The translations under genes were made by a program, and so were the position numbers. From Clostridia bacterium (GTDB lineage: Bacteria > Bacillota > Clostridia > Christensenellales > Aristaeellaceae): DNA of 45,131 bases. The stretch lies in NCBI GenBank assembly GCA_900769875.1, contig CAAGII010000058.1:1-45131 (forward strand), given 5' to 3'. The notes beneath the pieces were generated by a model that was not told the origin of the DNA, did not search any database, and saw nothing but the letters and a program-made list of their open reading frames with translations. Positions 42,614 through 45,131 of this stretch are shown here, in pieces. The stretch's first letter is position 1. Each line of letters opens with the position of its first letter.

Positions 42614-43267
42614 ATGCCCCGCGAGCTATTGCAGCTTTCCGGCCTGCAACACTTTGCCTATTGTCCCAGGCAGTGGGCACTCATCCACATTGAGCAGCAA
42701 TGGCAGGAGAATGAGCGCACCACCGATGGCCGTATCTTCCACAGCCGGGCGCACGATGGTGCTCCTCATGAGCTGCGAGGCGATCTGCTGATCCTGCGCG
42801 GCCTGCGGATCTTTTCCGACAAACTGGGCATCAGCGGTACCTGCGATGTAGTAGAGTTTCACCGTGACCCAGCAGGCGTAACCTTACCCCGTTTTGAGGG
42901 AACATGGAAGCCCTACCCGGTGGAATACAAGCGCGGTGAATCCAAGGAAAACAACGCCGACAGGCTGCAGCTCTGCGCCCAGGCTATGTGCCTGGAGGAG
43001 ATGCTATTGTGCAACATCCCGGAGGGCAGCCTATTCTATGGTGAGACCCGCCGGCGGGAGGTCGTTTCTCTGGATGCGGCATTGCGCGCAGAAGTCACGC
43101 AAATGCTCGACCAAATGCAGAAATATTACAACGCACACCACACGCCCAAAGCACGGCAGACCAAGGGCTGCAACGCCTGCTCCTTGCGCGATCTATGCCT
43201 TCCCAAGCTCGGCAAGATGTCCGATGTATCATCCTACATCAAAGCCAGATTGGAGGACAACGCATGA
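42614..43267 (+). CDS. cas4: Cas4 PAM-processing nuclease
   Basis: A 217-residue Fe-S exonuclease that trims prespacers with correct PAM ends. The cluster ligands are C17 (AYCPRQW) and C186, C189, C195 (GCNACSLRDLC). The RecB-type nuclease has D78 (GTCDVVEF), E104 and K106 (PVEYKRGES) and the QLCAQAMCLEEM helix. It begins 1 nt after the cas7 stop; its TGA overlaps the cas1 ATG (ATGA). Confidence 0.95.
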   Translation: MPRELLQLSGLQHFAYCPRQWALIHIEQQWQENERTTDGRIFHSRAHDGAPHELRGDLLILRGLRIFSDKLGISGTCDVVEFHRDPAGVTLPRFEGTWKPYPVEYKRGESKENNADRLQLCAQAMCLEEMLLCNIPEGSLFYGETRRREVVSLDAALRAEVTQMLDQMQKYYNAHHTPKARQTKGCNACSLRDLCLPKLGKMSDVSSYIKARLEDNA

Positions 43268-44295
43268 GAAAGCTGCTCAATACACTCTATATCACCAGCG
43301 AAGATCTGTTCCTTTCTTACAGCAATGGCAATGTGGTCGTCAACCGTGGCGACGAAGTTACAGCCCGGTTCCCTTTGCTGAATCTGGAAGGCATCATCAC
43401 CTTCTCCTACGCTGGTGCAACCCCTGCATTGATGGGCGAATGCGTCCAGCGCAACATTCAGCTTACGTTCATGACACCCAACGGCAGATTCCTTGCCCGG
43501 GTGAACGGAATGTCCCAAGGGAACGTATTCCTCCGGCGGGAGCAATACCGCATTGCCGATAGCCATGCCCGCAGCTGCACCATCGTGCGCAACATGATCA
43601 CCGGCAAGGTCTACAATTCTCGCTGGATTTTGGAACGAGCCTTGCGCGACCACGCACTGCGGATCAATCAGTGCCTGGTCAAGTCCGCCTCCGAACAGCT
43701 CCAGAAGTTCATTCCCCTCATCCGCAGCGCAACGGAGCTGGACTCTATCCGTGGCCTTGAAGGAGAGGCTGCCGCTGCATACTTCGGCGCGTTTGACGAA
43801 TTGATTTTGAGCCAGAAGGTGGATTTCATCTTCGACGGCCGAAACCGCAGGCCACCCCAGGACAATGTGAACGCCATGCTTTCTTTTGCCTACACCTTGC
43901 TGGCTAACGATTGCGCTGCTGCCTTGGAAGCAGTCGGCCTGGATGCCTACGTTGGCCTGCTCCATCAGGACCGACCGGGACGCAAGTCCCTTGCCCTCGA
44001 CCTTGAAGAAGAGCTGCGCGCCCCCTTTGCCGATCGCCTGGTGCTGACGTTGATCAACAACCGCATCATTCAGGACAAGCACTTCGATCGCCAGGAAAGC
44101 GGCACTGTTCTTCTGAACGACAGTGGCAGAAAGCTATTCCTGAAACACTGGCAGGAGAAGAAGCGTGACGAGATTACCCATCCCTTCCTGAAGGAGAAAC
44201 TGCCCTGGGGACTGGTGCCCTATGTGCAATCGCTGTTGCTTGCCCGCTGTATCCGCGGAGACATCGACGAATACCCACCGTTCCTATGGAAGTAA
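43264..44295 (+). CDS. cas1: Cas1 integrase
   Basis: A 343-residue subtype I-C Cas1 that inserts new spacers together with Cas2. Metal ligands are E166 (GLEGEAAAAYF), H234 (GLLHQDRPGRKS) and D246 with E249/E250 (LALDLEEEL). The N-terminal beta domain starts RKLLNTLYITSEDLFLSYS. ATG 43264 overlaps the cas4 TGA by 4 nt and has GGAGG upstream; the frame extends upstream inside cas4 but without a start signal. Confidence 0.97.
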   Translation: MRKLLNTLYITSEDLFLSYSNGNVVVNRGDEVTARFPLLNLEGIITFSYAGATPALMGECVQRNIQLTFMTPNGRFLARVNGMSQGNVFLRREQYRIADSHARSCTIVRNMITGKVYNSRWILERALRDHALRINQCLVKSASEQLQKFIPLIRSATELDSIRGLEGEAAAAYFGAFDELILSQKVDFIFDGRNRRPPQDNVNAMLSFAYTLLANDCAAALEAVGLDAYVGLLHQDRPGRKSLALDLEEELRAPFADRLVLTLINNRIIQDKHFDRQESGTVLLNDSGRKLFLKHWQEKKRDEITHPFLKEKLPWGLVPYVQSLLLARCIRGDIDEYPPFLWK

Positions 44296-44310
44296 AATGG
44301 AGGTGCGGAT

Positions 44311-44601
44311 GTGCTTGTCTTGATTACCTATGATGTCAACACAACGACCTCCGCCGGTCGACGCCGCCTGCGCATGGTCGCCAAGAAATGCGTTGCCCAC
44401 GGTACACGGGTGCAGAACTCGGTTTTTGAATGCGTGCTTGACAACAGTCAGTATAAACTGCTGAAGCACGAGCTGGAACAGCTCATCGATACTAACTGCG
44501 ACAGCCTGCGTTTCTATACGTTGGGCAACAGCTACAAAAGCAAGGTTGCACATATCGGTGCCAAGGAAACCTTCGAGATTGAGGGGGACCTAATCCTGTA
44601 G
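44311..44601 (+). CDS. cas2: Cas2
   Basis: A 96-residue ferredoxin-fold protein. The first strand VLVLITYDVNTTTSAGRRRL has the conserved Asp8; NSVFECVLDNSQYKLLKHEL and RFYTLGNSYKSKV follow. GTG start with TGGAGGTG upstream, 15 nt after cas1. It bridges two Cas1 dimers. It is the last cas gene before the array. Confidence 0.96.
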   Translation: MLVLITYDVNTTTSAGRRRLRMVAKKCVAHGTRVQNSVFECVLDNSQYKLLKHELEQLIDTNCDSLRFYTLGNSYKSKVAHIGAKETFEIEGDLIL

Positions 44602-44776
44602 CCGTGCGAAGCAATAGCTCGCATGAAATGGCTGGTCGGTTCGCACCTGGTTTGCACGGCGTTATGCAGCTTTGCACTATCATTTGGCCACTTGACGGTG
44701 GTTCAGTCATCCTTCTTTGGTTTCTCTTTGTCAGAAGTCGACAGTTTTTCGTGTAAAAATGTCTGCTACTTCTGCT
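44602..44776 (+). promoter_or_regulatory. CRISPR leader
   Basis: 175 bp between cas2 and the first repeat. The last 80 bp are AT-rich, with T-runs and a weak promoter candidate TTGTCA (near 44729) with TGTAAA (near 44753). This end is where new spacers should enter. Confidence 0.75.
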
Positions 44777-45131
44777 GTCCCACCCCGCTCGGGGTGGGTG
44801 GATTGAAATTTCGGAAAACAACGTGCAAATCCTTCAAACGCAAGGTCCCACCCCGCTCGGGGTGGGTGGATTGAAATGTCAACAAGCATACCTACAAGGA
44901 AACCGGCAACATGTCCCACCCCGCTCGGGGTGGGTGGATTGAAATCATCAGGGCTTCCGTTGTTCTGACCCCAATGCGGTCCCACCCCGCTCGGGGTGGG
45001 TGGATTGAAATGTGAACAAGTACGGTTCCAACGGTTGCCCGGATAGTCCCACCCCGCTCGGGGTGGGTGGATTGAAATAGTACGAAAAGGACGAATTCAT
45101 TCACGGCATGATGTCCCACCCCGCTCGGGGT
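44777..45131 (+). CRISPR. Type I-C CRISPR array (array continues beyond the window)
   Basis: 33-nt repeats at 44777-44809, 44845-44877, 44913-44945, 44979-45011, 45046-45078 and the first 19 nt of a sixth from 45113. All are identical where seen. Each starts GTCCCACCCC, has loop GCTC in an 8-bp stem CCCACCCC / GGGGTGGG, and ends TGGATTGAAAT, the I-C handle. Spacers are 35, 35, 33, 34 and 34 nt. Identical repeats suggest an active, leader-proximal part of the array. All five spacers read as plausible protein-coding pieces in one frame; no match to other parts of the window is seen. Confidence 0.98.

Noticed and set aside
44731..45119. Minus-strand frames with repeated ISIHPPRAGWD text in the array
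   Set aside because: Translation of the CRISPR repeats, not genes.

Overview
The window looks like the chromosome of a GC-rich Gram-positive Firmicute, most likely a gut-type member of Clostridia. It shows strong AGGAGG ribosome sites, sigma-A promoters with 17-bp spacers, PyrR attenuation of a pyrimidine operon, a PadR regulator paired with a HAAS/DUF1700 protein, a barstar-like protein and many short rho-independent terminators. The genus cannot be fixed from the sequence.

Layout. 1-1.9 kb: 5' part of glnS (minus) and an ASCH-domain protein. 1.9-8.9 kb: an AT-richer accessory region of two related integrative elements in tandem at the 3' end of a tRNA-Trp gene. The left copy is decayed (its integrase is reduced to two ends, and its 79-aa protein has lost its start codon and gained a stop). 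The right copy, about 5.2 kb, has an intact tyrosine integrase, a serine recombinase, a DEAH helicase, tiny ORFs and one membrane cargo protein. 9-36.4 kb: ordinary chromosome. In order this holds an ATP-grasp enzyme and ychF; a PucR/CdaR-type regulator and an S41 protease; a three-gene ABC importer of the TrpXYZ type; PadR, a 51-aa ORF and a HAAS/DUF4097 protein; a flippase; bioY; uraA, pyrR and pyrG; an XRE regulator; a GH13 enzyme, glycogen phosphorylase, a zinc-ribbon protein and a membrane protein; barstar and pyruvate kinase; and a GH94 (cellobiose-type) phosphorylase. GH13, GlgP, GH94 and Pyk fit phosphorolytic alpha- and beta-glucan use feeding glycolysis.

36.4-45.1 kb: a complete type I-C CRISPR-Cas locus, cas3-cas5-cas8c-cas7-cas4-cas1-cas2, then an array of 33-nt repeats that runs off the window (five full repeats, a sixth partial).

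The most interesting object is in the 528-bp gap before cas3. On the minus strand a near-ideal promoter (TTGAAA, 17 bp, TATAAT) is placed to start transcription at the first base of a solitary degenerate I-C-like repeat, 36754-36791, which ends in exactly the TGGATTGAAAT handle of the array repeats. The bases after that handle match a site just upstream of the cas3 promoter: 10 of the first 11 and 14 of the first 17. That site sits directly after a TTC, the type I-C PAM, and a normal-length protospacer would run into the cas -35 box. This has the architecture of a crRNA-like RNA that guides Cascade to repress its own operon (CreR-like). The match and promoters are read from sequence; the regulatory role is inferred.
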